This document shows positions 46,032-57,560 of a stretch of 64,000 bases of DNA, piece after piece. Below the pieces are notes generated by a model. It had not been told where the DNA came from. It ran no database searches and saw only the letters and a list, made by a program, of their open reading frames with translations. Each line of letters opens with the position of its first letter. Position 1 is the first letter of the stretch. The DNA lies in contig JANCIK010000007.1 of assembly GCA_028532985.1 (NCBI GenBank), positions 1,798,001 through 1,862,000 of the forward strand. The letters run 5' to 3'. A program made the position numbers and the translations under genes. This DNA comes from Stropharia rugosoannulata (lineage: Eukaryota > Basidiomycota > Agaricomycetes > Agaricales > Strophariaceae).

Positions 46032-47143
46032 ATGCCCTCCACCATGACCTCGACAGACGACCTCTTCTCTGCGCTGCCGCCCTCTCTCCAGCATCGCATC
46101 GACACCGCATTTGCCCAGGCCTTCCTCCCCCCATCGCCCACAGCCTACGGTGGCGGCGGCTTTCTGCCCCCATCACCTCCTCCAGCCTCACACTTGGGCG
46201 GCGGCGGCTTCCTCCCTCCCTCGCGCTCGTCCTCGCCTGGCCCAAGCTCGCTGTCGCGCGCGGCATCACAACCGACCCCTACACAGCTCCCACTTCGTCT
46301 GGTCCCTGCGGCGCTGCGCCTCCTCTCGCTCCCGCCCGACGACGAGGTCCTCGCAGTGTTCGCCAACGCCGCGGGGGGGTGGGCGCGCCCCGGGACGGAA
46401 CCAAGCTCCGCGCAGCGCAGAGCTGCAGGGGTGTCCGACGACGACGACGACAGCGACGAGAAATACGTCGCGATCGCCGACTGGCGGAGCGTCTGCGCCG
46501 TGCTCCTCGAGGACGCCGACGCCGACATGCTCTCGGGGCCTTCCTCCCCGTCCGCCCCTGTATCCATATCCACAGCCGACGAGCAAGACCACGAAATGCG
46601 CGACCTCGAAGACGCCTCCGATTCCGACGAATACACTGGCATCGACGCACCCGACGAGGACGAGGACAACGCCCCCTCCTCCCCGCTCTCCTCTGCCTCA
46701 GGCTTGTCCGACGAGTTCCGCCTCCCGGATCCCAAAGGAAAGGGGAAGAGGCGGGGCAAGACCTCCCGTACTCGTTCCCCCGCCGAAATAGACAGGAGCA
46801 GGAAGCCCACGAAGGCCCAACGCGCCGCCGCGCTATCCACCTTCGCGCTCTTCTTCCCTGACGCAGACGCAGTTGCTACCGAAGGAGACACCGCCGACAC
46901 TGAGAACAGCACACTTTCTGCACGCCGGCTGGGCATGATTGATATCCAGCGCGCGGCGCAAGTGCTCGGGGAGAAGATCAAGGCAGACGAGGTACGTCTT
47001 CACTCCTCCATTATCTCACTCTCCACCACTAACGACCGATATCGCAGATGCACGACATGCTCACGCTCTTCTCCTCCGCGCCCGACGGGTCCATGTCGCT
47101 CGACGACTTTGCGCGCATGATGCTCGCCGCCGACCTCCTCTAA
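46032..47143 (+). CDS. Conserved acidic protein with C-terminal EF-hand-like segment
   Basis: Two exons (46032-46991, 47048-47143) encode 351 residues. The N-terminus (SALPPSLQHRIDTAFAQAF) is followed by a Pro/Gly-rich stretch with GGGGFLPPS repeats, then a helical part with DDEVLAVFANAAGGWARP. An acidic middle part (SDDDDDSDEKY, EDEDNAPSS) and a basic KGKGKRRGKTSRTR patch follow. The end, RKPTKAQRAAALSTFALFFPDAD ... RLGMIDIQRAAQVLGEKIKADE|MHDMLTLFSSAPDGSMSLDDFARMM, resembles paired helix-loop-helix units. The loops lack a full set of calcium ligands (SSAPDGSMSLDDF), so calcium binding is doubtful. A second in-frame ATG lies 12 nt downstream. The start is only 39 bp from the divergent NTPase gene. 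Function unknown. Confidence 0.75.
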
Positions 47144-49445
47144 TCACGTCACATCTCTTTCTCTATCGGTAGCTCACCCGGTCCGTACCTGGTCCGTTCG
47201 CTGCTTAAGCTTATCGCCCCCACGCCCATCTTGCTGTATAAATACACCCACGTACACCCAGTGCACGCCTATCTCGCGAGTCGCAACCCACCTGACATCA
47301 CTCCCAATCCACCTGAGATCCCCCACAATCCACCTACCATCGCTCCCAATCCGCCACGCGCCGACACCACCCGTGCCCCACGCTGCATCTGTCCCTGTGC
47401 AGCAGCATGTCCAGAGTACTGCGATACGCGCGCGCAGGGTCTAACCAATGAATAATATCTGTGGAGCGGGTGCGTCCATGCGCTGCGCTGTGCGGTCCGT
47501 GTTCCATTCTCATCGTCTGCCTTGTACTCTACGCATACAGGTACGTACTTATCCATCGTTCGAACTTCGATCAGGTATCTGACCCGCTCTTCTGAGGTAT
47601 TCTTTATACCCTTCCCCAGATCGTAAAGCACGTATACCTCCCTGCCTATTGGAATACATCTCCCGTTATCGTCCAACGGTGTGCCATGTACCTAGTAAGT
47701 ACATACTCTAGATCTCTGCTTACATATCTCTCCCTTCCCCGTATCCGCATGCACGCGCTCCCTACATATACCCGCCCGCCCTCGGAAGCACATGGTATAC
47801 TCGGCCCATGCACGTCCATCCTTCCACCCATCGCGTATCTTGTAACACGCCGTGCCGGGGCCTCAGTGACAATGCGTCAGAGGACAGGCGGGTGCAGGTA
47901 TGTATGCATGTACTAGCACATATCCATACCCATATTCATATCCATATTCATGTGGGGAATACAGGCGTCGAGAGTATACATACATATACTCATTCTTAAT
48001 ATAACCACAGTACGCTCCTCTCCACTCTAAAAACTTTTCTCTCGCCTCCGAGACCATACACAACCACACCACACAATTCTTACAGTACCAATGAATACAC
48101 ATATACACGCCCACACGAACGCCCACACAAATACTGCGCGCACGCCCGCCTGCTCCTGTTATCAAGCCATCGGCCCTCGCGCACCGCGTTCCGTTCTCGA
48201 CCGAGCGTAGGCGCAGGGGCCATCCATCACCACCATTATAGCAGGAAGCGGGCGGGAGTATATAGTAGTACGTGTGTTTCCTACTACCTTCCGGCAGGTA
48301 TCGCATTTACTTACCGCTGGAAAATAGATAGACTGTACATCCTATATCCATACTTATTATATCTACTTTCCAGAGAATCTAGTTTCAAGAATACACCAGT
48401 CCTTTCGGCCAAACTTAAACTCATTTCTTCAGATCACACAATCTGTTACGAGTCACGACCCAGGACGGTTAGTACACACCCCGGACCCTTTTTCCTTCCC
48501 ATTGTACCTCATGTTACTGACCCCATTATGTATGACTCGCGCCCTAAGCGTCGACGGGTCCACTGGGCCCTTAGTAATGACTCCTAGTTCTCGTTTTCTC
48601 TTGTACACTAGTTCCCGATACAACTGACCTTGTACCTGGAACAATAGTGTAACTCTGAACCTAACCTGGTGGCTTTGAACTGCAACGGACTTGGTAAGTG
48701 CCGGTAGACTTGGCTTGGACTTAGTTGCAACAGACTTAGCTCGTAGGGCGTAACACAATCTCGCCAAGAATAGTATTCAGAATTATTACAGAAACAAAGT
48801 TACATATCCAGGCAATGCACAGAGTCCAGACAATTTCCAAAATGATAGGTCTACAGAATGTTGGGGTATATAAAATAAGAAGTATAGTGTGCTGATAAAA
48901 TGAAAAGCATAGTGTGGTGGCAGCCGTGATAAATAAGCATAAGTTAGACCGATATATAGAAGATAAAAAGAAATAGAGAGTAAAAGAAGAGTAAAAAGAA
49001 AAGGAGAAGAAGAAGAAGAAGAAAAAGAAAAGAAAAGAGGGATAGGTGTACGACAGGACATATACCGGGCACGGTGAGCAAGGCTTCATTTCGAGTTCGA
49101 GGCAATCACAGGCAGAAGGAGGCGCAAGCATAAACCCCACTTTCGTTATCCACACACGCCACAGGAGACCACCCCATGGCGCGCGCAAACAACCAGCACC
49201 ACAGCTCCAGAGAGGAATGAAGCGCTCGTCAGCACTCCCTCCCCCCTAGAAGACAGGGTGCGCCGTCTCGTCAGACGGCAGGCCGCAGAGGTCTCGTCAG
49301 CCCTCCACGACCTCAATTATGCAACATGCTTGCGCACTCCCCCTACCCGTAATAGTCCCCGATTCTGATTGCCCGCTCACCCGTTTATAATTGGTGCCAC
49401 GGTACACGCCCCGTCATCCCCGCCCGTCCGCTCCCGCTCGCGGCT
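47144..49445. other. Long intergenic region; no gene supported
   Basis: It contains CATATCCAT/CATATTCAT repeats (about 47920-47990) and a purine-rich AGAAGAAG tract (about 48955-49040, plus strand). A minus-strand frame at 48453-48767 has no recognised family. TGTTACGAGTCACGACCC near 48444 resembles an LTR start, but no second end was found. Confidence 0.4.
48955..49040 (+). repeat. Polypurine low-complexity tract
   Basis: Almost uninterrupted A/G, with AGAAGAAG runs. It could be simple sequence or the polypurine tract of a lost element. Confidence 0.7.
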
Positions 49446-52137
49446 CTACGCCTGGCCAGCTTTCGTGCGGACGCGCGACTTTGCGGCATGCAGCAGCGCG
49501 CGGGCTCTACAATAAAAAAGCACCATTAGGAAAACGAAGGTACTAAAAAAAACCAAGGTAGACATACTTTTGTTTGGCCGTATACGGCAGTTCCGAAGTC
49601 CAGGACTGCCTCTAAAGTCGACTTATCAGCTCGTGTCCACAAGGAGTCCAAATTACCAAAACATACCCGGCTCACACCCTTTCCCTTCTCGCGCGCCGGC
49701 GACGCTTCGCCACGCGCTGCCTTCTCGCCTTGGGCGCTTGGACGATTGCGGAAACGTCCAAGGGCGGCAAAGACCGGAATCTTGCTGACTCCCGGGGTCT
49801 TTGCGGTCTACAATGCATATTTGCCAATGAGCAAAGATATGGCGGATAACAACTGAATTAAACACATACCGTGGCCTTTACGCCCCGCGACGGCCTCGTG
49901 CTGGTACTGGTGCCAGGAGCCTGACTCGCCTCGCAACCAGTCGATTCATCTTCGCTGTCGAAGATTGTGACGTCCGTGATCTATAAAAGGGTTAACTCAA
50001 GGCTATACAGGCAGAATACAATTACTTACAGACGCCGTGAAATCCTCAACAAACTTCGACAGGACCCGGCCTGACATGATCTACCGCAAAAGATGTTAGT
50101 CAGGTCGGAAGAACACAAAATCACGGAATCTAACCATACCTCTTCTCCCAAGGCCGGGCCATCCTCGTCCTCTGCCTCCTCCACCAGGTCCTCAAGCACC
50201 GGCGCCCAGAGGAACTCCCGCCTTGCACTCGGCCTCGGAAGCGCCGAGTCTTTGAACAGCGCACTCATCGCGCGTGTCTATCAGACGGACAGTAACTAAG
50301 CAAGAATATTGAAAGAAAGAAGAGTAGATCAACATACCCAGTTCTCATATTCCCCCATGCTCTCCTCTTGCATGAGGTTGAGCTGGGAGGCAATGTCCTC
50401 GAATACCTCATTTATCTATAGAAATTATATGAGTGTTAGATGTTAGATAAAGTGATGACCAAGGAATACATACCGTATTCGAGATGAGAGTCTGTGCCTC
50501 ACATGATGGTTCCAGAGAGAACACATCATCCACATCCTCATCCACTGCCAATGCAGCCCACTCATTTCCGCCCTCAATCTCCAGTACTTGCGTGAAAGCC
50601 AGGTCTTCCAACGCACCATAAACCTAGTAATTAAATCAACAAATTACACTACAAAACAAAAACAAAAGACGCACCTCAATCCCCAAAGGCCGTAATACCT
50701 CCTCAGTATCCGCCCCCATGGCATTGCTCCGTGACCTGTCCGCCTCACCTGTGTACCTCTGAGGATGGTAGAGGACGAGCGCCATAGCAGTGTTCGCGTG
50801 GTCCGGTGAACAATCCGGCGTGTATACCTCGTCGACTTGTTCGCCCTCATGGGATTGTTCGCCGCCGTCAAAATCCGCGCCCGCGCTATGGCTGGCGCGT
50901 GGCTCTGATCCCTGAGCCCCTGCGGAGCGGAACGCGATGTTCACTTCAAACATGGGCCCATTGAACCCAGGAACAAACGGCTGAAAGCAAAATCGTCATC
51001 AGAACATAGTACACATGTCAAATAAAAATATAAAAATACTCACAAGCTTCCTCCACTGGACGACAAAAAACCACCTGAACACAGCGGCGAAAACACAGAA
51101 GAAGAAGGGACTGAACCCTTTGTCGCTTCCCGCGACATGCTCGTACAGCAAATGCGCCGCGACGACCATCCGCATGGTGATATCCAACACCCAAGAGATG
51201 AAATCCAACGCCCACAGAACAAGTACCGCGAGGAAGTCCAGGACCTTGAAAAGAGCTCCGTCCGATGGGCGAGCATCCACTACGGCACCACCCCGAGAAT
51301 AAAGCACGAGAGCGCGCTCCGCATTCGGCGTGACGTCCTGGCTCGGAGAAGACATCTCGCCGCCCTCAGAAGTATGGATGGAGAGGACTGAACTGTCAAG
51401 AGATGTCAATGCGCTGATGTCGTGGAGTGGGATGTAGGTTTCCTCGACAGTTTTGTGGCAAGTGGCGTTGAGAATGGGGGAGCGGAGGCCAGCGACAGCG
51501 GGTGATCCAGTTAGGCTTTGGGCCTGCGCAGTGTCCAGTAGAATATCCCCAGAGCGAGGCGTGGTAGGCGATGGACAGCGACTGGTATTATTGGACATGT
51601 CGTTGACCATTGACGGGATCGAGTCCATGGAGTTGAGGTGTTCTACAGCATAGGTGAGCTAAATGATATGCCAACATTTAGAGGATGTTTACCTGGCCAA
51701 CTGGAGTTCCCGCCATTCTCAAAGGCCGATTCAGAAGACGGTATACGCTCTGGAGAAGATAAATTAGCAATGGCGAGATATATTTACGAGGTCTATCACT
51801 AACCTGCAGCAGAGCGGTCCAACAAATCAAGTCCGAGCGAGTTGCTTGCCAACTTTGGAAGACTGCCCATGCAAATAACGTATCCGCTGATCCCCTGAGA
51901 GAAGTAGTGCCAGTAGGGTGCCGCTTTGTCGACGATGACAGGGCGGGTGATGATTCCAACAGCAAAACCAACCAAGACGAGCACCAGATCGCGGACCACC
52001 GGATTGACTGAGAGAGGGACAACCACGACGTCGACAGTAATCGCACCCTCGACATAGCACTGGTAAACGCGCCCCATAAAGAAGTAGATGATGTGCAAGA
52101 GCTGCACATAAGTTACAGCAAACAGGTTGTTAAACAT
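49446..52137 (-). CDS. Twelve-exon multi-pass membrane protein, function unknown
   Basis: Exons 52137-51804, 51749-51693, 51642-51044, 50980-50675, 50623-50474, 50415-50338, 50277-50140, 50080-50030, 49980-49870, 49807-49667, 49611-49568 and 49506-49446 sum to 2070 nt (689 residues) with every phase consistent. Hydrophobic spans lie in exon 1 (LLHIIYFFMG, DLVLVLVGFAVGIIT) and late exon 3 (LDFLAVLVLWALDFISWVLDI, FFFCVFAAVFRWFFVV). Between them is a Ser/Thr-rich loop. The long C-terminal part is hydrophilic, acidic first (EDLVEEAEDEDGP) then basic (KTPGVSKIP ... KSRVRTKAGQA), suggesting a cytosolic or nucleoplasmic tail. I recognise no family. Its topology could fit an envelope or ER protein, but that is inference. 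The 5' end faces the MAPEG gene across 535 bp. Confidence 0.75.
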
Positions 52138-52672
52138 TGTGCTGAACGATGATGATGTAGAGAAGAAGTTTTAAGCGCGGTGAAGAAGCTCAAGTTGTTG
52201 CGGTAGGAGTTCAACCTGATTGAGGATAAAAAAGAGAAGTAGAGCGCATTTTATATCCCTAGAGAGCCCCTCGATATGGGCGTGGCTAGTCACTGGATCG
52301 GGCAGATTTTAAACGGGACTGAGAGTAGCCGTGTACCCGTTATGTCTTAGATATCCGGCATAGTTGAATTCTAGATATATCTCTTGGACTTCATAGATGA
52401 AATGTCCCCGCTGAAAGTGAATCAGGGGATAAGGCTTAGTTTTGCAAAAAGCGCAGAAAATCACCAAAGGCGGAAGATGATGGACGAGTTGAAACAGACG
52501 GGCACAGCCACAGCCGGCCGCTACGCCGTTCATTGGGTAATTCGCACGCGCACGGCGACCCGGCTTCTTTGTGTCAATCAAGCTTATCAACGCTGGAGAT
52601 ATGACACGTCTATAAGAGACTATCACTTTGTCTCCTTTAACTTATACTTATTCTTGGGAGTGACAATTCAAG
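52138..52672. promoter_or_regulatory. Divergent promoter region of the membrane-protein and MAPEG genes
   Basis: 535 bp between two start codons. The plus-strand gene has TATAAGAG at 52611-52618, about 55 bp before its ATG. No TATA-like element was seen for the minus-strand gene. Confidence 0.5.
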
Positions 52673-53477
52673 ATGTCGACTACGGTGACGATACCTGAAG
52701 GGTAAGTACTTAGTTTTCTATGGCTGTTATTGACTTACAAAACTCCTGAACAGCTTTTTTTACGTAGCTCCAGCCCTTGTAGGCACGGCATTTGTCGCGC
52801 TCGGGCAGAGCCTTGTCGTGGCTACATACCGCAAGCGTGCTAAGATTGCGTATCCTCAGAGTACCCCTTCTTATATCTTTCACGGCCTTACTTCTACTTA
52901 CCGGAATACCCAGTGTACGCTGAGAAGAAGGAAGCCGGTGAATCCAGGGATGCTTACCTTTTCAATTGTGCTCAACGTGAGTACCCTCTTGTTGCTGTAG
53001 TCCCAGAAGCCTATACACTTATTTAACGCAACATCTTACAGGCGCTCACCAGAACACTCTTGAACAGCTCCCGGGATTGTACGCTGTGTACGTACCTCAC
53101 TCCTGAATGTTGAATTCCTTGCTGACAACTAATTGCAGCTCTATTGTAGCGGCTCTCCAGTATCCTATTTTCACCGCGTCTGTTTTGGGCATCTGGTCGC
53201 TGGGGCGTATCTCATACACACGCGGATATATACTAGGTGATCCTGCCAAGGTGTGTATCATGCTTTCCGGCCAACGCGGTACAGACTCTTACTCTCCTTC
53301 AGCGCATTACCAACTTATACAGGCTGGCGTCTTTGCTTGGATTATGTACGTACCTTGTCCGCATCTCTAATCCTCTTGTAACTAAATGGCGCCTTCTCCA
53401 AAGCTTTGTACATCACTTCAGCCTATGTTTCTGGAAACTGGTTGTACCAGGGTCTCTCAGCCAAGTTCTTCAATTAA
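52673..53477 (+). CDS. MAPEG-family microsomal glutathione S-transferase (mGST3-like)
   Basis: Seven exons (52673-52701, 52754-52860, 52914-52976, 53042-53087, 53139-53250, 53303-53345, 53404-53477) sum to 474 nt (157 residues), the normal length for MAPEG proteins. The first membrane span (FFYVAPALVGTAFVALGQSLVV) leads into YRKRAKIAYPQMYAEKKEA. FNCAQRAHQNTLEQLPG is the family signature (N-C-x-Q-R-x-H-Q-N-x-L-E). Then come a second span (IVAALQYPIFTASVLGIWSLGR), YTRGYILGDPAKR, and a last span with SAYVSGNWLYQGL. Such enzymes sit in ER or outer mitochondrial membranes and conjugate glutathione to, or reduce, lipid hydroperoxides. A TATA box supports the start. Confidence 0.92.
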
Positions 53478-55205
53478 TAGTCAGATGACCCAGCTGGTGA
53501 GCATGCGCCAATAATACAGATCGATGACATTTGTCCTGTGTTTCTTCCCTTCTGAACGTGGTTGATCAGTCGGATTGAATCGATCGTTCTTAGAAGAAGT
53601 TAAATACAAAATTTTAAACGTAAGTACAAGTGTTCCCTACAAAGTCTACCAGAAAGTGCTATTTGAAACAGAAGGTTGAACATGTTTATTTTGTCATAAT
53701 CATAACTCAAGCAGATTCGCCCGCCTCCCCGTGCACACGGGGTGTCCCGGGCGTGCGTGGGGTTCGCGGCGGGCTTCGAGGCGTCGTCGGCTGGCTCCCT
53801 GCTCCACCAAACAGTCTACTTACCCTATTGCCGAAGCCCTGAACAATAACCGACCGCCTCCTGTTCACGCCTTCCGCAGCCTCATTCAACCTCGACTCCT
53901 CTGCTAACTCGCGGTACTCCTCTTCCGTGTCCATGACGATGCGCAGGGTGTCAGGGTTCATACGGAACCGCTTGTCCGCCAGCGCCTCCCGGATCTCCTC
54001 TTCTGCGTATCGTCCTGCGAGCACGTCGCCGAGGCCCGTACGTGCTCCCAGGGAGACGGCAGTGGCAATCGTGCCCGGCGCATGAGTTAGCCGGAGGTAG
54101 CGGCGCGCGTCGGCGTGCAGTATTTGCACAAACGTAGCAATAAGGGCAAGGATGAGGAATAGCACGGCGAGCAGGTGAACCGCAGGGTGACTTGGGAAGC
54201 AGGTTAACAAGAATAGGAATAGGCAACAACATAGTACGTACCTAAGCCATACCCGTTGCTCGAATGTCTTGACTTGCACAGTGATCGGCTCGTTATCCGG
54301 CAGGAAATAAACCTCCTTCGCGACCAGCGCGAGGTACATACTCTGCGTGAACACATCAGCCTGATGTCTGAATGGTAGCTTTGTGAACACGTACGTATGA
54401 CTGGTTAACAAGCCGCAGATAAGTTTCATCATCGAATACAGCCTGAAAACCCTGTGGGAGCTGCAGAGCGGCTTGGTAGACACTCGCAGGAAGCTGCAAA
54501 CGCGTTGCATTCTGGCGGGCGAGGACAAATTGATCTGGGTTCGTGAGGTTGAATGCGATGCCGTTGTACGCCCGTCCGTCAAGCGGTGCACCAGTGACGT
54601 TCGCAGATGCAGAAGAGAAATTCGACGCGCTCGTGAAGGCCCCAATTTCTGTTAGTGATGTGATATTTCCGGATTGCACCTCCGCGCCGACATTCACGTC
54701 GACCAGTGAGAAACTGGGTGAGCAGAAGGTTGCAGAAGCATTGGCTGCGGGTTGATATCTAATGCAATACCAACCAGTGAGTCCTGACATTCAACCAGGG
54801 TTGGGAGTGACTCACGTAAAGAGCCAAAACACCACAGGACTGAACTGCGGCGGGGTTTGAGATTGACATACAGGAATGTCAACGCCTACAGTGTTGCATT
54901 AACACTATAACTTAGGGAGCTCCAAAAGTTGAATAACCCACCGAACAAAGTCTCGCTTGCCATCGTCACATTGAAAGTGAACACGCAGTTATTCACAGCA
55001 ATAGAGTTCGACCACGCTCCACCTCCGAGCTGGGTCATAGTCACAGGCACAGACTGGCATCCAGTAACGCTCTTGAGCGCCGTTGTGTTGGCGAACGCAG
55101 TTCCATTCGTAGTTGTGGAGGTGGGCAACTAGTAGTTACAATAACTGTGAACAACTGTTGACGGCATGAAGAGTCTGATCACCCACCTCAAACGGTGCAA
55201 CAGTA

Positions 55206-56020
55206 CAGTCGAATATGTCATAATGCATAGCGTCCGTTCCCTCCAAAAGTCTATGCATTATCACAAATATGCAATATGATACATGTAACACATGTGTGAC
55301 TAATGTGACACTGTAACATTCCCGTTTGAGAACCAACCGTCGAGCGTCTTCTGCTTTACTTTCTTTATCTCCTCGATCTGCAAATGCGCCCGCAGCTTCC
55401 TCAAGCGTTCAAACAGATCAAAGGAAATGTCCTCGGGTGCATACCTGAGAGCCATCCTCTCCATTTGAGCACATAACTGAAGCATGGCAGTGATCGCTGG
55501 TTAACGTACTGAAAAACTTGCAGCCAGTCATTCAATGTGAGATTGCTACGACGTTCCTTGTCTATGGGCCGTGCCGATGTTTTTGGTGTATTTTTAGCAG
55601 CAGGTTCTCGACGCTTGACATCAGGCCGTGTTTTGGGAACAATGCGGGGTTTTCGAGTACGCTCGGTTCGCTCAGCAGGCATGGGAGAGTAAGAAATCAC
55701 GGTCAAGTTCTGCTTTGCTGGCACATTAACTAAGAGAATGTCCGGAATAACAAAAGGAGATTTGATATGATATTGATATGACTTTGATATGACTGTATTG
55801 TTAATGGATTGTCCTGAACATGTTCAAATTTGTTACCAAACTACCAAATTAAGTTACAATTTTTGTATGTCATAATGCATAATGCATTCCAAAAGTTTAT
55901 GCATTATTCAATATGACAATTTTTGCATAAATCCCCGCCCACCAAGTTGGTTCCCATCCAAAACCGATGCATTATGACAATTATGCATTATCACATAATG
56001 CATTATGACATATTCGACTG
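55206..56020 (-). mobile_element. Internally deleted pogo/Fot1-like DNA transposon
   Basis: The 815-bp element has perfect 23-bp terminal inverted repeats, CAGTCGAATATGTCATAATG... at 55206-55228 and its reverse complement at 55998-56020. It is flanked by TA (55204-55205 and 56021-56022), as for Tc1/mariner/pogo elements. The interior carries the two ends of a transposase gene but no DDE domain. Subterminal CATAATGCAT/ATGCATTATG words recur. Confidence 0.93.
55300..55724 (-). pseudogene. Remnant pogo-type transposase gene (N- and C-terminal ends only)
   Basis: The N-terminal part (from 55724) is basic and contains RRSNLTLNDWLQVFQYV, like the start of the DNA-binding domain in fungal CENP-B/pogo transposases. 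The C-terminal part (to 55300) reads AITAMLQLCAQMERMAL ... KQKTLDGWF, like the typical KQ.TLD.F/W tail. They meet in different frames at about 55500. The central DDE domain is missing, so the element depends on transposase from elsewhere. Confidence 0.7.
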
Positions 56021-57560
56021 TATATGGGACATGGATAAAGGGTGGTGCTGGCAGATCGTACATGACAGAGGCGCCTGCATATCCTGCGCTAGATAAAAAT
56101 GCTAAATATAGAGCTGCATCAGTGGCCGCCGTCAGGGTTGCGAGAAGTATTTTTACTGACAGGAAAGGTCATTAAAATGAAGATCTTGATTCAATCCAAT
56201 CTGTGCAAGATTCTGCTGTGTGACATCTGGTCTTTCTCAGATGCGCTGTCTCTGTAAGTGCTCTGGGATAACATACCGGGTAGTTGGATCCAGGTAGGCT
56301 TGACTACAAGCAAGGCGGCCGCAAGTGGTTGGAAGAGAAGGCACATAAGTCCCATTAACGAGGCAAAGACTACGACATAGTGTTGATTTGCGGCTGCGCG
56401 GGCCCATACCAGAAAGTTGCTGAGTGTAATGATACGCAAGTCAGTTATATGTCAAATACATAGATGCCGGCAGGTACTTACTTGTCCCGTGTATAGTCCA
56501 GAAGTAAACTCCGATGAGGCGGTGAGTCGCCTTGAACGAGGTCGACGTAAGGCTAGATATGTTCATATGTTAACTTCGAAGACTGATAGGCCACATTTTA
56601 TGTGCCCCTTACCTGAAGCTTCTTTATTTCTAGGTCTGTCCAAGCCCATAGCCCAACAATCTGATATGCGTAGCGTGAGTGTCGCAGGTCTTGATAAGCA
56701 CAGGAAGATGGCGTACCGCAGCCACAATGGCGACAGGTGGTAAGGTCTACGAGTTCATCGCGGTGTTATCAGAAGATTTGAGTCAAATACGGGTATGGTA
56801 CATACATAAGCATAGTGGAGAGCTGTTGAAGACGAGCTCAGGTTTGATCCAGTCGACCAGCCTACAGATGCAGATTGTTCAAAGGTTACGGTCAGGTCAC
56901 GCCGCCAAGAAGTGAAGATCAAACACATACCTTGCCTCTTGTCACTGAAGTGCAGCACCACCTCCAGGGAAATGGCCGCTGCGACCAAGAACATGACAAG
57001 CGGGATCCAGACATACGGCCGGAGTGGTACCGGGGTGTAGGCTTTGATCAACCGCGAGTTTGGGCTGGGTGGAGGGCCTAACCATTCGGCAGAAACGGTG
57101 TTAGGAATGCTTGCAGTTACGTTTGGAGTTTTGTCAAACTCACCTAACGGTTTGAGGGGCTTCTCGACTTCTGGGTATGTCGCAAATTGGACGTGATTTG
57201 AGCCGTTGCCGTCGTCGTCTTCATCGACTTTACCAGACGCAGCGCTTCCGTGTTCTAATGTATATGCGTCTATCTGAACGTTGATTCACCGGTCAGGATG
57301 ATCATACCACACGAGAAGAGCAGAGACGAGGTTCAACGTTCACATACATGTCCAAAGGTCATTGTTCGTATCTTTCCAGGTATGAGACTGCGCGGAAACG
57401 AGGGAGCATGTTCACGAGGGACGTCCTTGGCTGCAGTGCTGTTTGCCTCCTTCCTGCCCTTGCTGCCTTCGCCCTGGTCCATGTCGAATGCGTTCAGGGA
57501 GACGTAGCTGTAGGTATGGTGAAGATCGGCCTGTGACGAAGAGGTATTTAGATGGTCCAT

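Larger units (their letters stand above)
53707..57560 (-). pseudogene. DUF3433-type membrane protein gene interrupted by a pogo-like element
   Basis: Fifteen exons run on the minus strand from the ATG at 57560 to the stop at 53707. Exon 10 (56101-55187) contains an 815-bp transposon. Leaving out the element and one TA, the exons sum to 2226 nt (741 residues) and all phases agree. Features in order: Ser-rich cytosolic N-terminus with SLIPGKIRTMTFG; a membrane span (VWIPLVMFLVAAAISLEVVL); LEIKKLQPYVDLVQGDSPP..SLLLDY, the DUF3433 signature; a second span (VVVFASLMGLMCLLFQPLAAALL); a lumenal or extracellular Asn-rich part with AGYAGASVMYDLPAPPF; a span (LLAVLFLILALIATFVQIL); and a Pro/Arg-rich tail. 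The insertion introduces stops, so this allele probably makes a truncated product unless the element is spliced out. Function of the family unknown. Confidence 0.8.

Noticed and set aside
46145..46981. 278-residue antisense frame over the acidic protein gene
   Set aside because: It mirrors the GC-rich coding strand and has no family, whereas the plus frame has a good splice and coherent domains.
47863..48306. 147-residue minus-strand frame
   Set aside because: Its Tyr/Gly-rich composition follows simple CATATCCAT-type repeats; no domain or splice support.
48440..49180. Possible solo LTR starting TGTTACGAGTCACG, with a 104-residue frame inside
   Set aside because: The opposite end and a target duplication could not be found; the frame has no recognised family.
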